From Ianthella basta (lineage: Eukaryota > Porifera > Demospongiae > Verongiida > Ianthellidae), in contig OZ025887.1 in assembly GCA_964019415.1 (NCBI GenBank), positions 5,264,450 through 5,328,449 on the forward strand: a stretch of 64,000 nt of DNA, in the 5' to 3' direction. The stretch's first letter is position 1, and the number at the start of each line of letters is the position of its first letter. Below are positions 52,690-64,000 of this stretch, in pieces. The notes beneath the pieces were generated by a model that was not told where the DNA came from, searched no databases, and worked only from the letters and a program-made list of their open reading frames with translations. Made by a program: the position numbers and the translations under genes.

Positions 52690-55600
52690 ATGTCCATCAA
52701 AATAGAAGTCCTGGACGTTTTGTCTCGAGGAGATGAAGAGAAGGTGAGCAGAGAAGGAGGTAGCTAGGACGTACAGCGAACCCTAAGTTGAGTGCTCTCT
52801 CGTTTTCTGTACCCTTGCTCGTCTGCAGGAAGGTAAATGTGAAGTGAGGATCACGAGATCCGATGACTTCTGCGAACACCAAGTGAGCTCATGCTAGAAT
52901 TAATCCGCGCGATGATAGAGAATGTTGGATGGCTTGTTGTGAGCTAGCGTACCTTGTCGCATGTGCACACACACATGTATACGCACTGACACGTACTCAT
53001 ATACATGTTCACGTTGGTATGCACATGTGTGCATGCACACACATACAGCTATGTGTTTCAAGCAACAAGGTGGTGTGGAAGAAGGGAACTAGCTCTGTAG
53101 CGGCAGTGCAGAAAGTCTTTACCTCAGAACACAGCATTGAGCAGGTAAGAACAGTAACACCTTGGCCTTGTCGTGTGCATGGGCTGTCTTCAGCTGTGGC
53201 AGTACGTTCATGTACGTACAATGGTGTGCACAAATTGCTTTATTTGAGTGTGAACTTGTTGGAAGTGGAGCCATGTGTGCGTTATTGTATGACTGTGTAG
53301 TTTCATTGTTTGTGTATGTACATACGTACGTATATATACTGGTAGGCTGTGTGCAAGGGAGTCCAGTGTACTGTGACTGTTGCTGGCTGTACAAGGCTAG
53401 TGGGGTCAGCTTTAGCTGGTTGCTTGTAGTCTTGTTATTGGTCTAAGTGTGTGTGATACATGCATAGCAGTAGTTTGGACTCCCTCACTCCTTCCTCCTC
53501 TTGTCTCCCTCATTCTCTTCCTCACCTCCCCTCTTCCCTCCCCCCCTCTCGGATGTTTGCTGTGTTTGTAGGTGTTCTGGTGCCACTTCAAGCAAGGCAG
53601 TACTGAGGACCCCATCAAATGTCTGTGCATTGTTGATACAAACGCAGTCACTTTGCACTCGGAAGCAGGCGCTGTGTACAATGTATCCATTCCTTTCAAG
53701 GTCAGCTTTTTTGGGGATGGTGTAGAATTTGGTGGTTGTAATTTTGGCCCTCATGCATAAACGTTTTCCATGTAGTTTCCTCCCATGCATATTTATGTAT
53801 GTCTTACTATTACTAGGAATTGCAGAATTTCACTACCGTTAAATTTACCATAATTTTTATTTGTGAGATTTTACCGTTTTAGCAGACACTTGCAGTAATC
53901 ATTTTTGCAATAATTTTTGTTTATGATTATTTTCATAAGAAAATTTTGTGTGTCATGATGTGGTCCCTTTGTGAGCACTCAACATGTTCCACCACCTCCA
54001 CTACATGCCCAGGTGTGTAAAGTGTGGCCCATCAAGGGAGGACTCCTGATTGAGAGAAGAGTTGTCAGTGACCAGCAGGTCTCTGACCTGTCGCAGGAGT
54101 GAGTGGAGGGGAGGAGGATGGCTGTGTGTCACTGTTTGTGTTCAAATAGTATGACTATGGGCTAAGTCTTATGCTAAGAAAATCCCCATGATAATTCTTG
54201 TTAATTAATATGGCACAGACTAGTTAGATGCCAGAAGTTGTTCACAACTAAGTGTAAATCCACATCAGCTGTCCACGTGATGATAGTGGTATCGCTGGCA
54301 TGGACCAAGGCATGAGTTAGTGAGAAGTGTCTTCCACATGTGTATGTATGTATGTATGTATGTATGTACTGTGTATCTTGACTCCTGTCCGTACTCTCCA
54401 TGATGAGTGTGTCCTCCCTCCCTTCCTGGTCCAGAGGGGACGGCCTTCCTGTGCTCTTCACTCTCACCCACCCTCTGGAGGACATCTGTCCTGTCACATC
54501 TCGACAGACGCACTGTGAGGGGTAGCTCACTAATGCCGTGTACACCAACACACTGCATCATACATACACGGACAATAGGTGTAAGATGCAGAGGGCACAC
54601 TGCATGAGTTGTTGATGCAATACCATTTTTGGTTAGAATTGATACAATTCAGTCTGTGCTGCTTTTAGAGCTGGAGTGGGTGGAATGAATTTTGTTGTAC
54701 TTCCACTGACATTAGGAATAACAAAGAAAGAAATGTGAATGCAGTTGAAAGAATTTAAGTGTCTGAAAACACCCTCTTCCTTTACAATGCCTACTCATGG
54801 TACATGTGCTTCCACTGGTCTGTGGCAGCGTGTTCATGCAATGTCTGTTCCTCTGCACAGACAACTCCTACACTGTGAATTACCTGTATGAACCACAAAT
54901 GAAGGTGGTGGCAACGTTTGAAGACCCTTCGCTGGTTGTCACCTATGATGCCACTACTCACACTCATGCCGTGTGGCTGCTTAGAGAGGCTGAGACTGAG
55001 GTGTGTGTGGCGACCATCTTTGACCATTCTCTGTTCCTCACACGCACTTTGTGTCAGTCGTGTGCGAGTGTTATTTGTTCTCCCCTTCTCATCCTCTCTG
55101 CCTCCCCTTCCCTCCCCTCCCCTCCCCCTCCCCCTCCCCTCCCCTCCTATCCCTCTCCCTTGCCTGCAGGATATCCCCCTGCAACCCCCTGCTGTGTGTA
55201 GGGATGTGAGTGTCCTACACATGAAGAGGACACCTAAAGTAATGAGCTCCTCAGCACCAGAGAAGTTCCCACACAACATCCATGCTGGGAGAGGCACTCC
55301 CATCCTCACACCTGTTCAACGACTGCTCTTCAAGACTCCAGATGTGTTTGGTTCGGTGCAGTACCACGGAGGCCAGAAAGGGCGGCAGGAGAGGGCCACT
55401 CCAGCACACCCACTGTCTGTGGCAAGGGGACAAGGAGCAGCAGCAACGGCTGTACCACGAGACCCTTTTGCTGACTTCCTGGAGAGTGGAAGCCGTGTGC
55501 CGCATAGGCCCGAGGGAGCGGTGAGGATTGGTAGCGGACAGACTCCGATGAGAATACGTCACAAGCCACGGATTCCCCAGGATGAGATGGACCAGAGTGT

Positions 55601-58600
55601 CCTCGCGGCCCGCAAGACCAAATCCTTCTCGCCCATTCGTTCCTCCCCCATGGGACCACACTACTCTCGTTCGTGGTCAACTGTGTTCTGCGATCCGCTA
55701 GTGAGCGATGACACAGTTCTGGAGAGTATGGGAGAGCCGTTACTGCCTGAAAAGTGCCTTGAGCTGGTGTGGACCGAGGACCCCAGCGAGTAAGTCACTC
55801 ACTAACAGTGACACTTGTCACTTGTAATTCACGTGTGTGACGAGTGTTGCTCTTTGTCATTTTGTCACAGCTCAACCTCTTTCTGTGCTACATGTGCTAG
55901 CAGCATCTTCCTAACCCATGACATCAGTGGGAAGGCTTACATTGCGTTTGTTGTGGAGGAGGTGGGAGTGGTGAGGTTGGTGGAGTATCGTGTGGAAGAT
56001 GAGACAAAGATTGAGGCACCTGGTGCTTCTGTCCTGCTCCCTGGAATGAGGGCACTCCCTCTGGATGTGAGTGAATGTTGACTGGAGGTGTAGAGCGACA
56101 GTGGACTCCGCAAGATAAGCAGAGCTGTGATTGTCTCTCTCTCTCCCCTATATTGTGTATACATACGTGTGTGTGTGTGTGTGTGTGCGCTCAGGCACTG
56201 AATATGATGGCAGTGGTAGCCTCAGATGGTTCTTTGCACCTGTACTCTGGCAGTGCAAAGGTTGGTCCTGTCCCCTCTGCAGTGCTCCCAATGCACAGTG
56301 TGATGTACTTTGTGTTGTGTTGTGTTGTGTTGAGTTGTGTTGAGTTGTGTTGTGTTGTGTTGTGTTGAGTTGTGTTGAGTTGTTGTGTTGTGTTGTGTTG
56401 TTGTGTTGAGTTGTTGTGTTGAGTTGTTGTGTTGTGTTGTGTTGTTGTGTTGTGTTGTTGTTGTGTTGTTGTGTTGTGAAGGTTGGAGACCTGCACATGG
56501 ATATGGGGGAGTTCCCTGGGAAGGAGGCACACCTTTCAGTTGAACAGCTTCTGGACAGTGTGGGGCACAAGTTTACAATGGTGAGCTAGCCCAGTGCAAG
56601 TACGTAGTATGCAGTACAAGGTGCACTTACAATTCTGTATCACATAATCATGTTCATCTATCGTTCACTTTCTACCCACTCTCCTCTATCTCCTCCTCTC
56701 CTCCTCCTCCTTCTCTCTCTCTACCTTCTCCATGTCCTCCTCCTTCCATCTTCCTCAGGTGTACTCCAGTGGCTTGTCCATCCGCTGCCAGCTCCTTCCC
56801 CTCTCCTCCTACCCTCTGGTCCTCCTCTGCCTGCAGGCGCTGCAGGCATGTCTACCTCAGGAGATGGCTCTACAAGTCACCCTTAGCTACTACAGGTGGA
56901 GGGCACTGAAGTCATGTGACAGGTCATGTGATGAGTGGGCGGTCTTTGTAAAATGGCTGCAGTCTGCCTTGGGCATACAGCAGCAGGTAAAGGGAATATT
57001 TCATTACAGTTTGGCATGATTATAGAATAACAGGAAACAAGCAAGTGGCGATTTATGGATTTACGTGCTTCAATTGGTATTTACGCAACTTAAGATTGGG
57101 CCCAATAACACGGTGCTGCCCCGTGCACTTAATTTTTGCATGCTTTGATCATCCTGTATACAACAATGTTGCATATATAGCTAAGTAAATATTAAACAAT
57201 GATTCGCAGCAATATAAATTGAAGCTACAGTACCCTGTTGTACAGTGACCACTACATGTACCTCTGAGCTCAGGTGCTTAGCATTTGAACGTCCTCTCCT
57301 TGTGCCACCGCATCTCTTTGGTATGTGCACAGAGTGATGGAGCAGAGGGTAGTTCTGCCCAGGAGGCACTGCTGCAAAGTGTGCCGGCACTGAGGCTGCT
57401 AGAGAACCACGCAGCTGTCCTTGAGAATGTGGTCCAGTACACGTCAAGGAGACCAGAGCTGCCACCAGTAGAGGACCCACAGCTACCTGACTTACGGCCG
57501 GCGGCAGCTGATGTGATATGCATCTTGCATCTTGTGTCTGAGGTGAGGGGAGGGGGAGGAGGAGAGGGGAGGGGAGGAGAGGGGGAGGAGAGGGGAGGAG
57601 GAGGAGAGGGGAAGGGAGGGGGAGGAGAGGGGAGGGGAGGAGGAGGAGAGGGGAGGAGGAGAGGGGAAGGGAGGGGGAGGAGAGGGGAGGGGAGGAGGAG
57701 GAGAGGGAAGGGGAAATGGAGGAGAGGGGAAGGGAGGGAGGAAGGGGTAGGAAAGGAGGGGGATAGAATGTGGGAACACCTGGTGGTGCTGAAATATTTT
57801 CTGAGTTGGGGACATGTTCTCTTTCTACTTGTAATTGCAGGAGCTTAAGTTGGACACTGTCAGTGAAGAGGACACTGGAAGACTTGTATCTCTTCTCTAC
57901 AAATTGGCAAGGTGTGAGAACGACTGTGTTGCTATTAGCCTCATCAGTGTCAAGATGAAGGGGGTCGTGTCTTCCTGTCACTATTCCCCTGCAGGTGTTA
58001 CAATTGGCCATGTCATGTGGATGCCTACTTCAGGTATGCTCCTGAGCTGTGCCTGAGTCGGGACATGTGGTTGTCGTCTAATGTGGTGGACCCCCCAGGG
58101 GAACCCCCACTGCTCACAGAATGGCTGAGGAGACTGGTAGGAGGTGAGGAGGTGAGTACGGCACTGCTTGTGGTGGTAGTGGGAGGTGTGGGTGGGTGGG
58201 TGTGTCCAGGGGAGGGAAGATGGGGTGGGGTGACTGAGTGTTTAGTGAAATGGTTTACTGTATGTACCTCTGTTACCATGAATATATTTATGTACCTGGT
58301 TGTGATGTCACTATTTTCTGACAATGACAAATTTGCAGGTTCAGTCATTCCCTGTCATTTTTGGTGTCACAGAGAGGACAGCTCTTGTTGTGCAAGTGAG
58401 GACTGTGCAATACACACACACACACACACACACACCACCACCACCAGTACACATACAGTCACATTTGCTACTCTTTCCTTTACAGTTGTTTGCACTACTG
58501 GTGACTAGCCCTTCCAAGGGACTTTCCCTATCCATGGTAACTGATCCACTGGGGAGTAATGCGGTGAACAGTGCCGAGGGCATTCAGAGAGCAGCAGCTG

Positions 58601-61600
58601 CCTTTGAGCAGTGAGTGCTCCCCATATGGAGCTTGCATGACACACATGCACAGAGAGAGGGCTGAGGGGATGCTTACTTCGTGTGTGTGCTTATGTTAGT
58701 TGGAGGGGGATCAAACCTGTGTTTCATTGATACTGTACCCTTGACCTCACTCTTCTCACTCCACTCACTTCCTCTTGTCCTCCCTCAACTCTCACACTCT
58801 CCTCCTTCCCATCCCTCTCTTTTCCCTCCTCTTCCTGTTCCTTCATTTCCAAATCATCTCCCCCTCTCCTCCACTTTCAATCTTCATCCCTCTAATCTCT
58901 GTCTTCTCTTCCCAGAGCTCAGTCACCTGACTCCTCCCCGGCTGAGAGAGTGATGAAATTGCTTAGCCAAGATAGAGACGCCACCACACTGCTTCGTACC
59001 CTTCCCTTTGGTGTCTCCCTCCCCCTTTGGAGTTGTGTCTACGAGTGTCAGCGGAACCCGTCCTCACAATGGCCACCAGAGGTGTACCAGGTTGTAGGTA
59101 GGTGGAGCAGTGGGTGGGGCAGCTTTGCAACTTGTCTGCATCTGGTGTGATGTGATGTCGGTGGTGTCCAGTGTTCGTACAGTGTGTTTGCAATAATTGT
59201 GTTGTGTCAATTCCTCTTCAGGGCGAGAGGATATTGCCCAGTCCTTAAATGTCGGAGCAGTGGATCCCTCGGTGAAGCCTCCCTTGGTGACATTGGTGAG
59301 CCCTTGCTGAATCACCTGGTGGAATGGCTTTAAACCTTCCTTTTGAACCGCACACAACACACCAACAAGAACAGCACTCTAGCCAAAGTGTATGCTCCCA
59401 ACATTACCACTGCCCAGCATTCTCCCCACTCACACACACCTTCTCCAACACAACCCATTCCTTGTTACCATCCATCTCTCGTGCCTTCCTCCTCTTCGTG
59501 CCTATCCCCCTTTCCCAACGCCTCCTCCCTCTTTAGCATGGCAGCAGTGACTACCCAGAGATGGAGATGGAGGACGAAGTAGTGAGACTAGTGTTCCGTG
59601 AGGACCTCAGATTGGAGGAGGTGAGGAGGTGTCTGCAGTCCTCCAAACCTGTCAGAGTGGCTCTGACACAAAGACCAGAAGTCAGGTGGGTGGGTGTTGT
59701 GTGGGGTGGGTGTGTGGGTGTGGTGGGTGTGGGGTGGGTGTGTGGGTGTGTGGATGTGTGGTGGGTGTGGGAGGTGGGTGTGGGTGTGTGAGTGTGTGTG
59801 TGTGTGTGTGCAGTGCATGCTATGTTTACTGTGTGCAGGTGTGGGTGTTGATACTGTATACAGTGTACGTATATTACTGTATCCCTTCAGTAGAGTTGCA
59901 CCGCTACGTAATCAGATCAGTTATTGGTATCGAGCTGATAGCAGGGTCTCAAGGGTGGTATCGGTATTAGTAAACTCACACTTGGTCTTCAGCCAATATG
60001 CACTTTTCTTCATTAGTACCACAGATCAAATTAATTATTGTTCTTGCTTCATTTAGTTCGCTCCTCATTACACCTTTAACCCTTCTTAATACAATTTTGA
60101 ATAATTGAAAACTCCAACCTTTTGGCGAGGCTGCCATTCTAACGACATCATAGTTGTGAATATTACATTAATTGTGTTATTTTTGTTTCTTTTGTAAATT
60201 TCTTATAAACCTCCAGCTCAGTGGTATGAAAGGTGTGAGTTTATCGGCTCAGCTATTGGTATTGGTCACTGTCTGTTAGAGAATATCGGATTATTGGAAT
60301 CTCAGTAAAAATCTATATCAGTGCATCTCTCCCTTTCGCACTACATTGCAGTGATCACCAGTTTCTTGAGGAACAGGAGGGGCAGCTCCTCCTTGTAGGT
60401 CAGAGGACAATGGCACTCCCTGTGGCCAGGTAACAACAAAGGGCATACACTCACACAGGGAGAGGGACGGAGGGGGGAAGAGGAGAGGGAAAGAGGGAGA
60501 GAGGGAGGGAAGGGGCGAAGGGTGAGAGGAAAGAGGGAGGAGAGAGAAAGAATGAGAATGATATCCAACATGTAACGAGCCTCCTCTGTTGTGGGCCCTG
60601 TGCACAAACAGAAAGTGTACAACAGCTGCTACATATCTTTACACAGAAAGCTCCACACAGCTGCTCCTCCTCTCTCCCTCTACAGAGGCATGTTCACCCT
60701 TGGCACAGTGCTGCCACTTCCAGCTACACGCTTTCCAATCCCAAAGCTCAACCTTACAGGAAGAGCCCCTCCAAAGTGTGTGAAGGGGTGTTTCTCTGCA
60801 TACAGGCGTTGCTTCTACAACCACCTATGTTGTGGAAGGGGAGGGTCTAGGAAGCCGAAGAAGAGTGCATTTCAGTCTACGTGTTGCCACTAGCTAATCC
60901 ACTATTGAAATGGGGAGGGTCTAGCAAGCAAGGCAGGGCAGGGTGTAGCAAGCCAGGCAGGGTAAGGTCTAGCAAACCAGGCAGAACAGGGTCTAGCAAG
61001 CCAGGCAGGGGAGGGTATAGCAAGCTAGGCAGGCTACTCTCTTCAGTATCTATTGTGTGCAGTCACCTTTCCTTTTGCCTCTACGGCAGGAACACTTCAA
61101 TTAGCTTTGATCGCATCACAGTGCCTGAGGGCATGTCCACGTGGCCGTCCTTCCACAATGGAGTTGCGGCAGGGCTGAGAATAACCCCTAATCTTTCCAA
61201 GGTGGGCGGGACCATGAGATACACATTGGTTCAGATCTGTAACATGCTTCTCTGTTGCCGCAGCTGGACTCGTCGTGGGTGCTGGCCAACCTGACGGAGC
61301 AGCTACCATCCTCCCCCACCGAGGGAGGCTTTCTAATGGGGCTCGGACTGAGCGGGCACTTGGACAGCCTTCCTGACATTGCTCTGTGCAACCTCTTCTC
61401 CCAGGTATGGGGTGCCCAGAGTCACTGCACCATCATGCATGGGATATGTTGAAATGAGGCATTATTTGATGGGATTGTGAGGCTACTCCAGTGGGTGTGT
61501 TGTGGCTCCAATTGTGAATGCATGGGTGAATCATCTGTGCATGTGTGTTCTGTCTTGCTCTCTGTAGAGGAATGAGCTTTGCAGTGTAGGAATCTTTTTG

Positions 61601-62141
61601 GGAATGTCAGCTGCAAGGTACCGGCCCCATGTGTGCCATTTGCTCCATGTTACTCCGCATGCAAGCCCCACCCACACCCCATCCCGCTCCCCCCCCTCCC
61701 CCCCAGATGTGGCAGCTATGACTCACGTCTCACATCCTTGGTGGCCCTTCACATCCGCTCCCTCCTCCCTCCCGGATCTGCTGATATGGACATCCCACAT
61801 AACGTTGAGATTGCTTGCCTTGTGAGTCTAGGACTGCTCCACATGGCGTCAGGAAGTAGACACCTCGTGGACACCATGCTGAAGGAGATCGGTGAGCGTG
61901 CTGCATGTCGAGAAGTCCTGAGCACATGGCTTTTCTGCTTTCTCCTTTCATCCTCTCTTGTCCCCACCTTCCTCTAACCTCTCCTCTCCTCCATCTACTC
62001 ATTGCTTCAAACCCTCCACTGGTACATAGCATGCCTGCCAGGCCCGGACATGGAGAATGCAGTGGACCGAGAATCACACTCACTGGCAGCTGGACTCTGT
62101 TTAGGGATGTTACTGCTAGCGGTATTAGCATGCACACACAT

Positions 62142-62237
<96 letters not shown>

Positions 62238-62266
62238 ACACACACACACACGCATGCACACACACA

Positions 62267-62319
<53 letters not shown>

Positions 62320-63570
62320 GTACTCCTCCCAAAATTCTATATACTGTAACTGATCTTGCTCTTCCTTTTGTGTAGAAAGGCAACAGGTCTCCTGGCATCA
62401 GTGACCTTGCTCTGGTGGAGAAGCTGGTGGTGTACATGTCTGGTGGAGCAAAGACCTCTGTAAGCAGGCACTCTGGAGCAGGGCGTGTGATGTGCATGTG
62501 GTGGTCATGTGATATGCATGTGATAGTCATGTGATGTGCATGTGGTGGTCATGTGATGTGCATGTGATAGTCATGTGATGTGCATGTGGTGGTCATGTGT
62601 GTTGATACACCCTCATTCAGGTGGTTGTAGAGCCTCACAAACCGAAGTCTGCCAACCAGTTGATTATGGTCAGTTGCAGCAACAAAGAGTCTGAACAAGA
62701 GCAAATGTCAGACTTGTCCTGTGACAGTCATCATTTGTCATTCTCTCCGCAGGAGGGCAGATATGTCAACACTCATGTCACTGCTCCAGGGGCCATTGTA
62801 GCACTGGGACTGGCCTTCCTCAAGACCAATGACAGGTAAAGATGACTGGTTCTATCGTTGTTGTGTTGTTGATGTTGTTATGTTTTGTATGTTTGGGGTG
62901 TGGTCTCATGCAGGGATGTCGCCAAGAGGATTGCCGTGCCAGAGACCTACACTGGACTGCTGACCATCAGGCCAGACTTCCTGTTGCTACGGGTGGGATA
63001 GCATGTCACATGACAGTCACATGCATGTCATGTGACAGTTACATGGCTGTAATAAAAGTCTGCTTTGAACTCCCTTGTCAGGCAGCATTAGATTGCTTCA
63101 TAATGCTACGTAGCTTCTGTGTTGTTCTACATGTCAGCACACAAGCAAGGCCGATGTGTCCTGCTGTACAACATGCTGTGTTCAGTCCTTCCTCCACTGC
63201 TCTGTCTAGGTGTTGAGTCACAGTTTGATAATGTGGGAGAGTGTTGGGACGAGCAAGGAGTGGGTGGAGTCTCGGCTACCTGAGGTGGTCCGGAAATGGG
63301 CCTTTAACCCTCAAAACATCTCAGAGCACAATGTTGACATTCAGGGAATGAGGTGTGGGGAGGGGAGGGTGTGGGGGAGGGAGTGGAGGGGTGGAGAGGT
63401 GGAGATGTGAAGATGGATGTATTTAACACACCCACCCCTCCCCCCATCTCTCCTCCTGTCCCTGTCCACTCTGCTACAGCCAAGCTGAAGTGAATCTGAT
63501 TGCTGGTGCCTGTCTCTCCTTGGGGATGAGGTTTGCTGGAACAGCACACAAGGAGACCTGTGCCACTCTG
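52690..63570 (+). CDS. ANAPC1: Anaphase-promoting complex subunit 1 (3' part outside window)
   Basis: A gene of roughly 30 exons starting at the ATG at 52690 (MSIKIEVLDVLSRGDEEK) and still open past the donor at 63571. Early exons include 52829-52882, 53049-53144, 53572-53700, 54013-54098, 54435-54514, 54861-55000, 55170-55789 and 55871-56066. The last visible exon is 63480-63570. Diagnostic segments match APC1: SDHQFLEEQEGQLLLVGQRT, RTMALPV, GRGMFTL, PIPKLNLTGRAPP, SFHNGVAAGL, GFLMGLGLSGHL, VGIFLGMSAA, DRESHSLAAGL and NLIAGACLSLGMRFAG. These belong to the PC-repeat (proteasome/cyclosome) toroid that scaffolds the complex. The N-terminal part is the divergent WD40-type region with a large Ser/Pro/Arg-rich loop (55170-55789), the likely counterpart of the phosphorylated loop controlling CDC20 binding. 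APC1 is the largest scaffold of the mitotic APC/C ubiquitin ligase. Confidence 0.95.
56311..56478. repeat. TTGTG/TTGAG pentamer repeat in an ANAPC1 intron
   Basis: About 165 bases of ttgtg units with regular gttgag variants, ending directly at the gttgtgaag acceptor side of the next exon. Confidence 0.95.
57541..57760. repeat. Polypurine GGGGA-rich tract in an ANAPC1 intron
   Basis: About 220 bases of almost uninterrupted purines (gggga, ggagga) directly after the exon donor gtgagg. Mirror symmetry makes it a triplex/H-DNA or G-quadruplex candidate. Confidence 0.95.
62140..62318. repeat. (CA)n microsatellite in an ANAPC1 intron
   Basis: About 180 bases of CA with catac and cgcatg interruptions. 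Confidence 0.97.
62487..62596. repeat. 22-bp tandem repeat, 5 units with alternating variants
   Basis: The unit gtgatgtgcatgtggtggtc (plus at) repeats five times. Odd units read ggtggt and even units gatagt, giving a 44-bp higher-order period. It lies in an ANAPC1 intron. Confidence 0.9.
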
Positions 63571-64000
63571 GTGAGAGTACAGTGGGGGGGGGGGGGGGGG
63601 GGGTCTGTGTTCTGCTTGTGTAGGGTGGGATTAGGGCCTGAGGAGAAGGGCGGCTCCTGTTTACTGTATATGTGGTGAGGGGGTGGGAGGGGAGGGAGGG
63701 GAGGGGAGGGAAGGGAGGGGAGGGGAGGGGAGGGGAGGGGAGGAGAGGAGAGGGGAGGGAGGGGAGGAGAGGGGAGGAGAGGAGAGGGGAGGGGAGGGGA
63801 GGAGAGGGGAGGGGAGGAGAGGGGAGGGGAAGGGAGGGAGGGAAGGGGAGGGAAGGGGAGGGGAGGGAGGGGAGTGGAAGGAAAGAGTGGGGGAAGGTAT
63901 CCGCAATGTACCTTTGCATTAATGGTTGGAAGCACATTGTCAGTATAAAGTAGGGATTTCTTGAGTCAACCAACCATCTCTCAGAAGTGTTCTGGCCTAG
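63571..64000. repeat. ANAPC1 intron with G20 run and polypurine tract
   Basis: A run of 20 G (63584-63603) is followed by a 215-base polypurine GGGGA-type tract (63677-63895). No exon is recognised before the window ends; the donor at 63571 (gtgaga) opens this intron. Confidence 0.85.

Noticed and set aside
63341-63973. Pro/Ser-rich or Gly/Glu-rich frames near the right end
   Set aside because: They are translations of the polypurine/polypyrimidine tract in an ANAPC1 intron.

Overview
The window is metazoan nuclear DNA. It has many short GT-AG introns, long (CA/TG)n microsatellites, MITE-like inverted repeats, a decayed Ty3/Gypsy element, and single-copy eukaryotic genes (EIF5, NOP2, DCLRE1C/Artemis, SYVN1/HRD1, MZT1, ANAPC1). 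Animal TPR-CHAT genes with CHAT catalytic motifs in tandem expansion suggest an early-branching animal, most likely a sponge. That placement is inference and cannot be confirmed from sequence alone.

Left part (1-28.7 kb): a tandem array of at least five units of one gene family, here called U1-U5. U1 (1-1825) is cut by the window edge. U2 (4979-10636) keeps two exons and has lost its upstream exons. U3 (11605-16742) is a pseudogene broken by a Gypsy element, a Tc1/mariner-like MITE and other insertions. U4 (17300-17812) is a short fragment in which an early exon is fused to a later one. U5 (18309-28709) can be modelled as a complete 8-exon gene of about 2200 aa. The protein has several small N-terminal exon modules, a TPR array, a CHAT (caspase-like) protease domain with an intact His-Cys pair, and a C-terminal region that looks like an NB-ARC/STAND NTPase with no Walker A loop, followed by a possible winged-helix region. 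The segment 3970-10636 is a paralogous duplicate of about 21770-28709, including upstream 86-bp tandem repeats, a tRNA-like element and a hairpin.

Right part (29.7-64 kb): a compact run of unrelated housekeeping genes. In order: a small spliced ORF; EIF5 (+); NOP2 (-, convergent with EIF5); an unrecognised 11-exon gene (+) that shares a 118-bp divergent promoter with NOP2; a DUF445-like membrane protein (-); DCLRE1C/Artemis (+, 13 exons); SYVN1/HRD1 (+, 11 exons); MZT1 (+, 3 exons); and ANAPC1 (+, running off the right edge). Exon models were built by hand from splice sites and reading-frame continuity. For EIF5, DCLRE1C, SYVN1, MZT1, the DUF445 gene, the unrecognised gene and U5, the summed exon lengths are exact multiples of three.

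The most interesting content is the TPR-CHAT-pseudo-STAND array: recent duplication, nearly invariant sequence around the catalytic cysteine, symmetric phase-1 exons, and decayed copies beside intact ones. This resembles a fast-turnover protease/cell-death or immune gene family, but that role is inference.
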